A stretch of DNA of 64,000 bases from Phycisphaerae bacterium. Its GTDB lineage: Bacteria; Planctomycetota; Phycisphaerae; Sedimentisphaerales; SM23-30. How positions within the stretch are numbered: the stretch's first letter is position 1; each line of letters begins with the position of its first letter. A program made the translations under genes and the position numbers. Location of the stretch: the NCBI GenBank assembly GCA_016342495.1, contig JAEIOG010000005.1, forward strand, positions 16,432-80,431, given 5' to 3'. Shown here piece by piece: positions 1-8,484 of the stretch. Below the pieces are notes generated by a model. That model was not told the origin of the DNA. It was given only the letters and a program-made list of their open reading frames with translations, and ran no database searches.

Positions 1-614
1 AATGGACATTCTTCTACAACGACTGGTTCATCAATACCTTCAAGCTTGATGGTAGCTGATCCGTCAATAGAGTCATCGGTCTGGGCTTTTTCGATATCAG
101 TCATCTTGCCATGACGACGACGTAGCTGTTCCACTGTTTCTTTTACGCGATCTTCGGTAATATCAACGATTTTCTTTTCGATCTTAATGCCTTCCAGCTT
201 TGGCAATTCAAATACAGGTTTGACTTCTACTTCATATTCAAAAGTAAAATCACCTGTTTCAGGCAAAATAATGTCATCAGGTTTGATGTCTGGTTCGCCT
301 AAGATATCAAAATCTTCTGAATCTTCGATCTGCTCAAATGCCTGAGCCAGCAAACGGAACTTGGCCTGGTCGATAATTTCACTGCCAAAACGCTTTTCGA
401 TCAGGCGACGAGGTGCCCGACCCTTACGAAATCCCGGAACCGCCGCTTCTTTGCCCAGATCACCATATTGACTATCCAATTCCTTATCAATTTCTTCGCG
501 TGGCACGACAACACTGATTTTCTTTTTCCATGGACCGCTTTCTTCGATATTAACGGTACAGTTCATTTTTTCTTCTACTTCTTCTAATTGTTCTTTTGCC
601 TGTTCTTCTGACAT
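1..614 (-). CDS. tig: Trigger factor, N-terminal part (runs off the window edge)
   Basis: Ribosome-associated peptidyl-prolyl isomerase and chaperone that meets nascent chains at the exit tunnel. Only the first ~204 codons are in the window; the 3' part lies beyond base 1. Translating the minus strand from the ATG at 614-612 gives MSEEQAKEQLEEVEEK, followed by the ribosome-binding signature GFRKGRAP (family form GFRKGKAP) near residue 60, and then the start of the FKBP-like domain. The start is supported by GGAGAG about 8 bases upstream of the ATG. An acidic N-terminal extension precedes the usual first residues. In many bacteria clpP/clpX follow tig, but the downstream side is not visible here. 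Identification is firm; completeness cannot be judged. Confidence 0.93.
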   Translation of the reverse strand, partial: MSEEQAKEQLEEVEEKMNCTVNIEESGPWKKKISVVVPREEIDKELDSQYGDLGKEAAVPGFRKGRAPRRLIEKRFGSEIIDQAKFRLLAQAFEQIEDSEDFDILGEPDIKPDDIILPETGDFTFEYEVEVKPVFELPKLEGIKIEKKIVDITEDRVKETVEQLRRRHGKMTDIEKAQTDDSIDGSATIKLEGIDEPVVVEECP

Positions 615-930
615 AATTATGTCTCTCCTGTTTCTGGGCCTACAAAAAAGGCCAACTTGAATTTACAACAGCCGTGCGTCAAACAACAGCTGATCCAAAT
701 TCAATTTGGCCTCATTATTTGCACGCGACTTTCGACCAACGCTAAACCTAACATAATCGTCCGTCGATCTCTGATCAACCCGATGGCTTAGTACCTCGTT
801 GTCGCAAACTTATTTTATTTTAATCTTTGCTAACCCAAATAGCAAAATCCGGGGCATAGGCTCTGCCCACAACGATAATAACCTATGAGCGAAGCAAATA
901 CCACAACTTTTAACTGTTAGTTTTTAACTT

Positions 931-955
931 TCAAACTGACTATCGGTCAGTTTGA
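931..955. promoter_or_regulatory. Perfect 10-bp inverted repeat with 5-base loop
   Basis: The arms TCAAACTGAC and GTCAGTTTGA are exactly complementary and separated by TATCG. The symmetry resembles operators of TetR-type repressors. It could instead be the stem of a transcript end, but no T-run follows on either strand. Function is not determined. Confidence 0.35.
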
Positions 956-956
956 G

Positions 957-1070
957 TCAATAACACACACCATTATCGCTTAATATGCAATTCTGAGCCA
1001 GGTTTCCAACGGAAACCGAAACAAAAACCAACCAGTCTCATGCGATCCAAGTTGTGTGCAGCTTCAAGCT
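957..1070. repeat. Tandem duplicated intergenic block, copy 1
   Basis: Begins TCAATAACACAC and ends GCAGCTTCAAGCT. It is nearly identical to 1078-1189, with a few substitutions and a short indel near its twentieth to thirtieth base. It contains an internal hairpin-capable GGTTTCC/GGAAACC pair. No open frame runs through it. Confidence 0.75.
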
Positions 1071-1077
1071 TCTTAAC

Positions 1078-1189
1078 TCAATAACACACGCCATTATCGC
1101 TTAATAAGCAATTAAAGCAGGTTTCCAACGGAAACCGAAACAAAAACCAACCAGTCTCATGCGCTCTAAGTTGTGTGCAGCTTCAAGCT
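1078..1189. repeat. Tandem duplicated intergenic block, copy 2
   Basis: Second copy of the 957-1070 block, placed about 120 bases further on. The shared core GGTTTCCAACGGAAACC and the tail GCAGCTTCAAGCT are conserved. The two copies lie next to tRNA-Gly, a common place for insertions and duplications. Confidence 0.75.
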
Positions 1190-1245
1190 GCCTGCAAAAA
1201 AAGCCATTTACCCTGACTGCTCAAGATGAATGACTTTATTTTGAA

Positions 1246-1317
1246 AGCGGGTGATGAGATTCGAACCCACGACCCTCACGTTGGCAACGTGATGCTCTAC
1301 CACTGAGCTACACCCGC
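1246..1317 (-). tRNA. tRNA-Gly (anticodon GCC)
   Basis: The minus strand folds as a cloverleaf. The acceptor arms GCGGGTG/CACCCGC pair perfectly over 7 bp. The D-arm is GCTC-AGTGGTAGA-GAGC-like, the anticodon stem TCACG/CGTGA holds loop TTGCCAA giving anticodon GCC, and the T-arm loop is TTCGAAT. The 3' CCA is not encoded. The discriminator base is at 1246. Confidence 0.95.
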
Positions 1318-1880
1318 ATACTATTAACTTATAACTTGCAACCTTCGCCACAAGTGTCCAGATATAATAGCTTTACGTTTCCAGTTTGCAACCCTTTTTT
1401 TTATTTTTTTTGCATTTTTTAGACTTTTTTCCCCTTTTAACCCTAAAAATAAGCTTCAGTAGTGCAAACATCACACCAAAACACCCCCAATTTCATATTA
1501 ATAGCCACTTGGGGTATATACTGACTAGTTAGCAAGGGTTCGCACAATTCTGCTCAAAGCTATTTAGCCAGGTTGGGTAAATCATTTACCTGTCCCGTTA
1601 TCATGTTTTGCCCCAACCGCAAACACCAAGCAACCAAAACAACAAATGCACCTACCCGCGATCAGGGGCAGGGGCAGGCCATGCCCGCGCTGACAAAATC
1701 ACATAGACATAGCCAATTCCTTATTTACACAAATTACCGTTTCGCTGATTGCATTATTTGCCGCTCATTCTGCTGGCTGGTGCCGATTACTCCGTGTTTG
1801 CGATTGTAACACGCCCGCCCTTGACTATAGCTACAATAGGGTTTGCTCAAGGGTTTTGTTTGATCCTAAATCTCCTTGCC
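1318..1880. other. AT-rich intergenic region, nothing recognised
   Basis: 563 bases between tRNA-Gly and the cytochrome operon. Long T-tracts occur at about 1393-1435. Short open frames exist on the plus strand, but they lack ribosome-binding sites and recognisable sequence. The region presumably holds the tRNA promoter and the 3' end of the operon transcript. Confidence 0.5.
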
Positions 1881-4361
1881 TTATTCCAGAGTTGGCATCG
1901 CGATTTCTTGACGCAGTTGAGCCTGAGCACCGTCTTTTTCATATACACCATAGAAGTTCGAAAGTGAATCCAGCCAAACAGTGATCCGATACATTTCTGC
2001 ATCAGTCAACTTAACATCATTGTGGCCTTTTTTAAGCATTGGATAGAGTTTCGATGCATTAGCTCCAAACCTCCCAGGTGTTGTGCGGTATTGATCGCCA
2101 TAAGTATAGAAAGCATAATTGATCAGACTGTCATATGACCGGTAAACTTCCGTTCCTCTAAGAGCTTTTGATTTTACAATCTTACTATCCAGTGGCGGCG
2201 CACCTTTAGCAAAATTCTTCTCATGACAGCTAACACATTTTCTGTCAAGCACCGGCTGAACCAGTCTGGGATAACTGAAAGTATTTGTGCCATCGACATC
2301 CGGTGTGGGAACAGATGGGGTCCGGCTCAAAGCTATCGGCATTTTTTTAGGCTGGGCAACTGCACGATATTTAGGTTCATGGCAGCCATAACAGGTCAGG
2401 CTTTCACCGGGCTGAACCCAGGTAGCTGACCGCATCGATTGAACTGCCAACCCATCTTCATCAAGAGCCTGAAAATATATTTCCTTCAGAGCCGGAACTG
2501 TAAAGTATGCGCTGCCATCTGCTTCGACAGGAACCGTTCCCAGTATACGCCTTGCCAGATTAATTGAATCGCCAGCTTCCGTTATACGCCTGCCCGTTTC
2601 ATGTGGCAATAGATTTGCCGCCGAAGGGCCAGAACAAGGGAAAATCTGGTAAATACGAAGTGCCTTGATTTTCGTTCCTTCGGGCCATGGTAAAAGACTG
2701 TCATAAACATTTATAACAGCCATCGTTCCATTAGCCGGAGGTTTCTCTGCCAGACGTTGGCTTCGCGCTGGAACCTGCGGTGGCTGGGTTCTGGCCCGCA
2801 ATGGCATAGGACTTAAACAGGCTATTTCAGGGTCACGCCAAATCAATTCCTTATTACCAAAGGCATCCAGAAGATAGATACTATATTCTTTACCATTTCT
2901 CGATCTATCTGAATGTGCGATACTTCCTGCCCGCATCTTTGCATCATAAACACATAAATAATAGTTTTCATTTAATGGCCATGGTGTCCCATAAACCCAT
3001 CTGCCTCCCTGACTTTCGGGGAAACCCACATCTGGCGTTACTCGTTTGACAGGAGCTAAGGCATCATCATCAGCTATCCGCGGGTCAAACATTATAATCG
3101 AACCATAAGCCATACCATGATGAGGGGCGGCGGTTCCTATAATTTTATGCGAATCGGGAATAGCTCGAAGATCCATTTCCATGTCGGCTCTTTTTGCTTT
3201 GGTCGAAAAATTTCCATGCATCGCACGGGAGTCCCGGCCATCTGGTGTCATTATCCATGGATGATGAGCGGTGCAGCCGTGACGGTCAACATAGTCCCAG
3301 CGTGTATAAAGGATCATTCCATCATGGGTAACGCTGGGTTGCCATTCATTGTTTTCATGCGGGCTAAGGACTCTGATATCTGTACCATCGGGCTTCATGT
3401 CAAAAACAGTATAAGAAGGACACTCTCGGCCACATCGCAGATATCCACCCCGCCGTTCAGAAATAAAAGCCAGCCTTCCATTGGGCAGCAGACAAGGATC
3501 AAAATCATTAAATGTCCCATCAGTAAGCTGGTGTAGCTGACTTATCTCGATATCATTTATTGATGCAGAGTTTATCTGGGCTGAAAAAATATGATAACAT
3601 CTCCCCCGGTTCCAGTGCCCATTTTCCGCATGGTCCAGATGGGTAATGTGCCCTCTGTCGCCATCACATTCAACATAAGCGAAAAATATGGTTTTGCCAT
3701 CATAGGAAAGCTCTGGCGATAAGAAACTACCTTTATTTAGCTGAGTGCCTTTAAGTCGTCCACTTTCGACATTAACATCTTCAAGTAAATTTATTTCTTT
3801 GGCATTATCACTAAAAGGATCTGATAAGACAAAAACCCCACCGCCAGCAACAGCATTTCTTCCATAAAATTGATCACACATATGGTCAGGTTCAGGAAGA
3901 GGCCGATGACGTTTAATAAATAGGAGCTTGTCAAAATCCAGTAAAGGATTAGAAAATGCTATCTTTCTGCGGAGCATAAATGCCCTGCCAAATATCTCTC
4001 GTCGTTTTTGGACATCTTTGACATCAATACCTCTGGCTTGTAATTCAAGTTCTTTCAACTGATTTGCTATATCTGAAATGTTCTGGATATTGTCCATTTT
4101 TATAATATCATCCAGAAGGGACCGGCTGCGGCGCACGATAATATCCAGCGGGTCGCGGTCATTAGCAAATACCAGCGAAGCAGAATTAAAAGTCTCATCC
4201 TTAAATGAATCAAAACGCCTGATATCTTTGATATCCTGCTGAAAAGTGCGATACTGATTTTCAATTTCTGCCTCCAGGTCGACAGTAGCATCTAAGGCCC
4301 GGCAAAGTGTGACATTAAATGAAAATATTATTAACATAGATATTATTATTTGTTTGTACAT
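1881..4361 (-). CDS. Hydrazine-synthase-alpha-like dihaem c-type cytochrome with beta-propeller
   Basis: Predicted exported protein of 826 residues. The start is the ATG at 4361-4359, preceded by AGGAAG; it leads straight into a hydrophobic signal peptide (residues 2-21), and an upstream in-frame ATG would overlap the previous gene. Seen: a helical N-terminal region, a propeller-like middle (about 150-560) with DFDPCLLPNGRLAFIS- and DGTDIRVL-type blades and a cysteine pair at C310/C314, and a C-terminal haem region with CYGCH (C657-H661) and CVSCH (C709-H713). The first motif is followed by Tyr665, four residues after its His. Family knowledge: this layout and length match the alpha subunit of anammox hydrazine synthase and planctomycete relatives carrying its middle domain. 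It is the second gene of an operon with 4381-6222 (19-base gap). Inference: it binds the partner as a redox complex outside the cytoplasm. The substrate is unknown and hydrazine synthesis is not implied. Confidence 0.8.
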   Translation of the reverse strand: MYKQIIISMLIIFSFNVTLCRALDATVDLEAEIENQYRTFQQDIKDIRRFDSFKDETFNSASLVFANDRDPLDIIVRRSRSLLDDIIKMDNIQNISDIANQLKELELQARGIDVKDVQKRREIFGRAFMLRRKIAFSNPLLDFDKLLFIKRHRPLPEPDHMCDQFYGRNAVAGGGVFVLSDPFSDNAKEINLLEDVNVESGRLKGTQLNKGSFLSPELSYDGKTIFFAYVECDGDRGHITHLDHAENGHWNRGRCYHIFSAQINSASINDIEISQLHQLTDGTFNDFDPCLLPNGRLAFISERRGGYLRCGRECPSYTVFDMKPDGTDIRVLSPHENNEWQPSVTHDGMILYTRWDYVDRHGCTAHHPWIMTPDGRDSRAMHGNFSTKAKRADMEMDLRAIPDSHKIIGTAAPHHGMAYGSIIMFDPRIADDDALAPVKRVTPDVGFPESQGGRWVYGTPWPLNENYYLCVYDAKMRAGSIAHSDRSRNGKEYSIYLLDAFGNKELIWRDPEIACLSPMPLRARTQPPQVPARSQRLAEKPPANGTMAVINVYDSLLPWPEGTKIKALRIYQIFPCSGPSAANLLPHETGRRITEAGDSINLARRILGTVPVEADGSAYFTVPALKEIYFQALDEDGLAVQSMRSATWVQPGESLTCYGCHEPKYRAVAQPKKMPIALSRTPSVPTPDVDGTNTFSYPRLVQPVLDRKCVSCHEKNFAKGAPPLDSKIVKSKALRGTEVYRSYDSLINYAFYTYGDQYRTTPGRFGANASKLYPMLKKGHNDVKLTDAEMYRITVWLDSLSNFYGVYEKDGAQAQLRQEIAMPTLE

Positions 4362-4380
4362 AACAGTCTTCCTGTGAAAA

Positions 4381-6222
4381 TTAAAGTGATAGAATATATT
4401 CTGCCAGATCCTGAATTTCCTGATCGGTGAGGTTTGAGGTAGTTCCGTGTTCATCGACTTTGTTATTGATTTTAAAGATATCATAAACAGTTTTAGCTCG
4501 CCCATCATTTAAATATGGAGCGGTTCGCCAAAGTTCAATCAGAGTTGGCGTATCAAATGATTTATCTTTATCTAACCCTGTACCAGTTCCAACATCATAT
4601 GATCTTTGATTAGTAAACATTTCCCCATTGTGACAGGAAACACATTTTGCACTTTCAAATACTTTTCCCCCTCGCTGAGCAGAAATGCTAAGTTTGTCAT
4701 TAACCAAATGCGGGCTGGCTATTGGTTTTAATGATTTTAAATAGGCATCAATGGCAACTGCATCGCGTTCTTGTGGCATGGCAAAGAGAATATGATTGAT
4801 TCCAGAGCGTACCGCCGATTCTGCATCAGCTCGCACACCTAATGCCATCGCCGGAGCAGTGCGATGCGAATAAAGCAGGCTTTTAGTATTTTTAGGGTTG
4901 CCACTGCCATCATTGAGTAAATCCCAATTCAGGCCATCGACGCGTCCCTGACCCGGATGGCAGCTTGCGCAACTTTGCCATTGCTGATAGCAGATGCCTG
5001 CATCATGAAAAAGCATATTCCCTTTTCGTATAGCTGTAAGAGTCTGGGCCGGGCCTAAAGGCAGAGAACTGGTTTTTTGTTTTTTATCATCGGTAAGTTT
5101 TACTTTTGCGATCGTATCTGAAAAAAATTCGGCTACATAAACGGTATCATCAACAATAGCCAATCCACGCGGGCCTTTCCCAGGTAAGCTTATTCTCTGA
5201 CGAATATCTGTGAGAAATGTCAAGTCATATGGCACATCATCTGGAGAATCGCTAACCCGAGAAGGATTTTTATCTGTTCCGACCAAAGCAAGCTTTTTCA
5301 ACATAGCCTGCTGGTCAATAACCGACAGCTCATGCGAACCGGAATGGCTAATACAAAGATATTTCCCATCGGCACTACAAGTTGGCTGCCATGGATTAGC
5401 CGCCCCACGGTCAACATCATCCAGTAATATCGTATTTAACAAGGTGAAATTAGCCACATTAATTATGCTTATGGCATTAGTGTTTATCCAGCCCCGTTCA
5501 ATCTGGGTTGTTGGCATTTTGTAGCGAGCCATAATGTGAGTGACATATGCAAATTTACCATCAGGTGATAAACAGATACCCTGTGCAGCGGTGCTACCAT
5601 CAGGTAGCCGAATCGTTTGAAAAACTTCGAGCCTCTCAGTATCAATAACCGATATTTCCGCTGCTGCATAATCTTTACTTGAACTATTATCAGGAAGATG
5701 ATTGACAACGAATAAATGATTCCCGTCCTGTGTTAACATCGCTGCTATCGGCTCCCTTAAAACTGAGATATTCTTTATGACCCGACATGTTTTCAAGTCG
5801 ATTACCGATACTCTATTGTCATATCGATTAGAAACATATAGGCGTTGCCGCTCACTATCCAGAATTGGAGATGTTGGCGTATGACCAGCTGAAATTAAAT
5901 CATTAATTTTATGCGTCTTGAGATCAATACTACTAATCACCCCATTGCTCTGACCACAGGTAACATATAATAAGTTCTGATCTTCCGAACAAATCAGCCC
6001 ACCGGGAGTTCCAGAAAGATTATAGCGACGATGAATCTGTCCAGTATTGATATCCATAACCGAAATAGTATTGCTGGTTTCCTCTGATATAAATAATAAT
6101 GTTCCGGCCTTATTTACTGCAATAAAATTCGGTGACCGATAAAGATTTTCTGTTGCGGCATAAACTCCATTAACTAAAATAAGTAAAATTATCGCAATAT
6201 ATTGCCTTATTCTGAATTTCAT
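4381..6222 (-). CDS. YVTN beta-propeller fused to dihaem cytochrome c peroxidase-like domain
   Basis: Exported protein of 613 residues. The start is taken at the ATG at 6222-6220, which begins MKFRIRQYIAIILLILVNG, a signal peptide. Residues ~25-345 form a YVTN-type propeller (repeated SVIDLKT, SVIDTER and SIINVAN strands). Residues ~385-613 form a MauG/cytochrome c peroxidase-type dihaem domain with CASCH (C418-H422) and CVSCH (C527-H531), plus the RTAPYLNDGR segment typical of that family. Known: hydrazine synthase beta is a propeller and gamma a dihaem peroxidase-like chain, fused into one gene in some anammox bacteria. This gene therefore corresponds to a beta-gamma fusion next to an alpha-like gene. 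The peroxidase half is shorter than free-standing enzymes (~300 residues). It could also be a generic propeller/peroxidase electron-transfer protein. Confidence 0.8.
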   Translation of the reverse strand: MKFRIRQYIAIILLILVNGVYAATENLYRSPNFIAVNKAGTLLFISEETSNTISVMDINTGQIHRRYNLSGTPGGLICSEDQNLLYVTCGQSNGVISSIDLKTHKINDLISAGHTPTSPILDSERQRLYVSNRYDNRVSVIDLKTCRVIKNISVLREPIAAMLTQDGNHLFVVNHLPDNSSSKDYAAAEISVIDTERLEVFQTIRLPDGSTAAQGICLSPDGKFAYVTHIMARYKMPTTQIERGWINTNAISIINVANFTLLNTILLDDVDRGAANPWQPTCSADGKYLCISHSGSHELSVIDQQAMLKKLALVGTDKNPSRVSDSPDDVPYDLTFLTDIRQRISLPGKGPRGLAIVDDTVYVAEFFSDTIAKVKLTDDKKQKTSSLPLGPAQTLTAIRKGNMLFHDAGICYQQWQSCASCHPGQGRVDGLNWDLLNDGSGNPKNTKSLLYSHRTAPAMALGVRADAESAVRSGINHILFAMPQERDAVAIDAYLKSLKPIASPHLVNDKLSISAQRGGKVFESAKCVSCHNGEMFTNQRSYDVGTGTGLDKDKSFDTPTLIELWRTAPYLNDGRAKTVYDIFKINNKVDEHGTTSNLTDQEIQDLAEYILSL

Positions 6223-6270
6223 AGTTGAACCTGTTCTTAGAAAACGCACTTTCAATATCAAAAATATAAT

Positions 6271-6289
6271 AACATTTTAGCCATATGTA
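6271..6289 (+). repeat. 19-bp motif shared with 9896-9914
   Basis: AACATTTTAGCCATATGTA occurs here and, identically, at 9896-9914. Both copies are followed by large inverted repeats and, about 180-200 bases on, by AGCCACTAAA (6468-6477 and 10067-10076). This suggests two members of a small non-coding element family. Confidence 0.55.
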
Positions 6290-6369
6290 GGACAAACACC
6301 CTGCTTGTCTCTCAATTCCAATCATCGTCAAATTGGCTTTGGACATTGCATCGGCCCAAATGCCGGCAG

Positions 6370-6401
6370 GCTTGAAGACAAGGCATGCCTTGTCTTCAAG
6401 C
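6370..6401. repeat. 32-bp perfect palindrome
   Basis: GCTTGAAGACAAGGCA is followed immediately by its exact reverse complement, with no loop. It lies 140 bases past the stop codon of the minus-strand FAD oxidoreductase and 148 bases before the start of the cytochrome operon. It may act as a cruciform or terminator stem, or be the core of a mobile element. There is no T-run to favour a terminator. Confidence 0.7.
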
Positions 6402-6541
6402 TACGACCAGATGTCAAAAGCGAGGGAAACATATTAATTTTAGAAAGTCCGATCAAACTGCAGTCTCAGCCACTAAATCACATCGGGCCAACCACAATCA
6501 ACCATCAATCCAAATACATTCCAATCGGGCAATTTGAATAA

Positions 6542-8329
6542 TTATTTATCGCCCTTTTTCATCATCTCTTTCAGTTCATCTAAATATATCTGATAAACCC
6601 TGCGTGGCAAGACATCCTTTTCTTTGCATATCGCCGCAGCCATCCCTACTATCTCACCCATCATTCCGGTGGTAACCATTACCCGGGTCGTCCCCAAAGC
6701 TTCATGTGTCACACTGATATTTCGCCCTGCCATAAACAGATTTTCAATATTCCGGGAATACAAACATCGATAAGGCACCCAATAAGGCCGATCATAACTG
6801 GTATGATAATCCTTGGATATAAAACCATCCCCTTCAAATCCTTCTACATAAGACCTGTGGGGCAAATGAACATCAATTGACCAGCTCGTTGGCACACAGC
6901 CATCGGCATATTTCACACCCTTTATCAGATCATCCTGAGTCAATATAATATCACCCAAAAGCCTGCGTGATTCTCGTTTACCCGCAACATAAGCCGCCCA
7001 CTCAATCTCATGGGTTTCATATTTGCCTTTTACATTTTTCAATGCATCCCAGGCACCATACATCGCCCGGAAATTCCAGTCACGAATATATTCGCTTTTA
7101 TTTATTGGATCATGGTCAAACCCGCTTTCCCAAAACCAGTCCCCCAATCCACCTTCAGGAAATGGCTTACTGCTCAAATCCAATGCCCACGGGCATTTTG
7201 GAAATGTTGTATCCTTTTTGGTATCTATCACCCGCCATAAATTACTTGGGCCCATATGCGATTTCTCTGTCATCTCAAAATCAGCCCCGGCCAAAAATCC
7301 AATCACCCCGCAACCCGTACAATCAGCAAATGTTCTGCTCGTAAAACGCAGCCGCTTACCAGTTTTAACATCCTCGGCGATAACAGCCTTTATTTTTCCA
7401 CCAGCCATCTCAACTTCATTCCCACGATAATTCAAAAATAGTGAAATATTCTTTTCTGCCTTAACTAATGCTATTTTCTTGGCATTATCATAATAATATG
7501 CCGGCCCACGATTGCCATGATGCCCTGTCTGCATCGAATCAATAATATCGCCAAGATGAGGATATGGCTCAAAATTTGATTTGCCACCTAAATGCACCCG
7601 CACTTCCTCACTGTTATTGCCACCCAAAACACCTCGATCTTGAATCAAAGCAACCTTCAAACCATGCCTTGCCCCGGAAACCGCCGCACATATCCCTGCA
7701 GTACCGCCACCTACGACAACCAAATCATACTCTCCAGCTTCGGTTGCCCTATCAGCAATCCCTAACAAATCCCGTCGCCATTTCTTCATAACCGGATCAG
7801 CGTTTGGTGGAACAAATGAACTATCTTTACTAAACAAAATCGCATCACATCGCCCTTCAAATCCGGTCAAATCATGTATTTTAATCTTTACAACCTTGTT
7901 AGCTATCTCAACAAACCCGCCATCCTGCCAATGCCAGCTGTCACCTTGATTACCAAAGGTCGCTGCCAATTCTTTGCCATCAATACTAACCTTAAATACT
8001 CCAGGGGTTCCCTTTGCCTGCTTAGCTGGTGGCGTATCGGCCTTTTTCCAAGGACTTACCCAATCCATTGTCCGCACCCAAACCTTGTATTTGCCAACTG
8101 AAGGGAACTTGACCTCTGTGTTCGCATCTTCAACTGGATGGCCCAAACCATGAGCCAACAAATAAGATGAACCCATCTGATCCATAAATTGCTGATCAAG
8201 CTTCCACCCGCCATAATTATCAAAACCTTCGGCTTCAACCAGCACCGTTTCGCCAGCATAAAGCCAACCACACAAACCTGAAATTACCAAAAAACCGATA
8301 AAAGCATACTTCTTAAATTCATTCATCAT
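6542..8329 (-). CDS. Secreted FAD-dependent oxidoreductase with N-terminal carbohydrate-binding-like domain
   Basis: 595 residues. Residues 3-26 form a signal peptide (KYAFIGFLVISGLCGWLYA). Residues ~28-170 form a beta-rich module of the kind found beside planctomycete hydrolases (EAEGFDNYGGW near its start). From about residue 203 comes a FAD_oxidored-type domain: the dinucleotide motif VVVGGGTAGICAAVSGARHG, then GGNNSEEVRVHLGG, and a C-terminal LFMAGRNISVTHEALGTTRV block that closes the FAD site. Family members are secreted planctomycete and Bacteroidetes proteins presumed to oxidise carbohydrates or other organic compounds; no substrate can be assigned. The start has two ATGs in tandem (8329 and 8326) behind AGGA. 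It is monocistronic and shares a 155-base divergent spacer with the universal stress gene. Confidence 0.85.
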   Translation of the reverse strand: MMNEFKKYAFIGFLVISGLCGWLYAGETVLVEAEGFDNYGGWKLDQQFMDQMGSSYLLAHGLGHPVEDANTEVKFPSVGKYKVWVRTMDWVSPWKKADTPPAKQAKGTPGVFKVSIDGKELAATFGNQGDSWHWQDGGFVEIANKVVKIKIHDLTGFEGRCDAILFSKDSSFVPPNADPVMKKWRRDLLGIADRATEAGEYDLVVVGGGTAGICAAVSGARHGLKVALIQDRGVLGGNNSEEVRVHLGGKSNFEPYPHLGDIIDSMQTGHHGNRGPAYYYDNAKKIALVKAEKNISLFLNYRGNEVEMAGGKIKAVIAEDVKTGKRLRFTSRTFADCTGCGVIGFLAGADFEMTEKSHMGPSNLWRVIDTKKDTTFPKCPWALDLSSKPFPEGGLGDWFWESGFDHDPINKSEYIRDWNFRAMYGAWDALKNVKGKYETHEIEWAAYVAGKRESRRLLGDIILTQDDLIKGVKYADGCVPTSWSIDVHLPHRSYVEGFEGDGFISKDYHTSYDRPYWVPYRCLYSRNIENLFMAGRNISVTHEALGTTRVMVTTGMMGEIVGMAAAICKEKDVLPRRVYQIYLDELKEMMKKGDK

Positions 8330-8359
8330 TAAAATCCTATCTTTTCCTGTTCACATTGG

Positions 8360-8389
8360 TTGGCCATGAATACATATAGTGCCTATAAT
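8360..8389 (+). promoter_or_regulatory. Candidate sigma-70-type promoter for the universal stress gene
   Basis: TTGGCC (8360-8365) and TATAAT (8384-8389) are spaced by 18 bases, in the divergent spacer, about 95 bases before the start codon. The -10 box is a consensus match and the -35 box is fair. Prediction by eye only. Confidence 0.4.
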
Positions 8390-8484
8390 ATAATATATGA
8401 TGTTCAATATATGTAAATAAATAATTTTGGGCACTCCAAATCAAATGCCCATTAACTAAACTATATTTCCTTGGGAGGTGTATT

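Larger units (their letters stand above)
615..1245. other. Intergenic region with a palindrome and a duplicated block
   Basis: This 631-base gap between trigger factor and tRNA-Gly has no convincing coding frame. It contains a 10-bp perfect inverted repeat (931-955) and two near-identical copies of a ~113-base block (957-1070 and 1078-1189), each listed separately. The rest is AT-rich and unremarkable. Confidence 0.6.
6223..6541. other. Intergenic region with long palindrome and shared 19-bp motif
   Basis: 319 bases upstream of the cytochrome operon and downstream of the FAD oxidoreductase. It should hold the operon promoter. It contains a 19-base motif found again at 9896-9914 and a 32-bp perfect palindrome. 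The short plus-strand frame here lacks support. Confidence 0.5.

Noticed and set aside
1177..1191. Terminator for tRNA-Gly
   Set aside because: The small GCAGCTT/AAGCTGC hairpin has its T-run on the wrong side for the minus-strand tRNA transcript.
1573..1967. Short plus-strand frames upstream of the cytochrome operon
   Set aside because: They have no ribosome-binding site and no recognisable sequence, and partly overlap the 3' end of the minus-strand gene.
4362..4508. N-terminal extension of the alpha-like cytochrome
   Set aside because: It would overlap the upstream gene by more than 120 bases and place the signal peptide internally; the ATG at 4361 has a good ribosome-binding site.
1881..6222. 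Claim that this organism performs anammox
   Set aside because: Only hydrazine-synthase-like subunits are visible. No hydrazine dehydrogenase, nitrite reductase or ladderane genes are present, and related cytochromes occur in non-anammox Planctomycetes.
6305..6541. 78-residue plus-strand frame across the palindrome
   Set aside because: It is read through a perfect palindrome and has no ribosome-binding site; better explained as non-coding.
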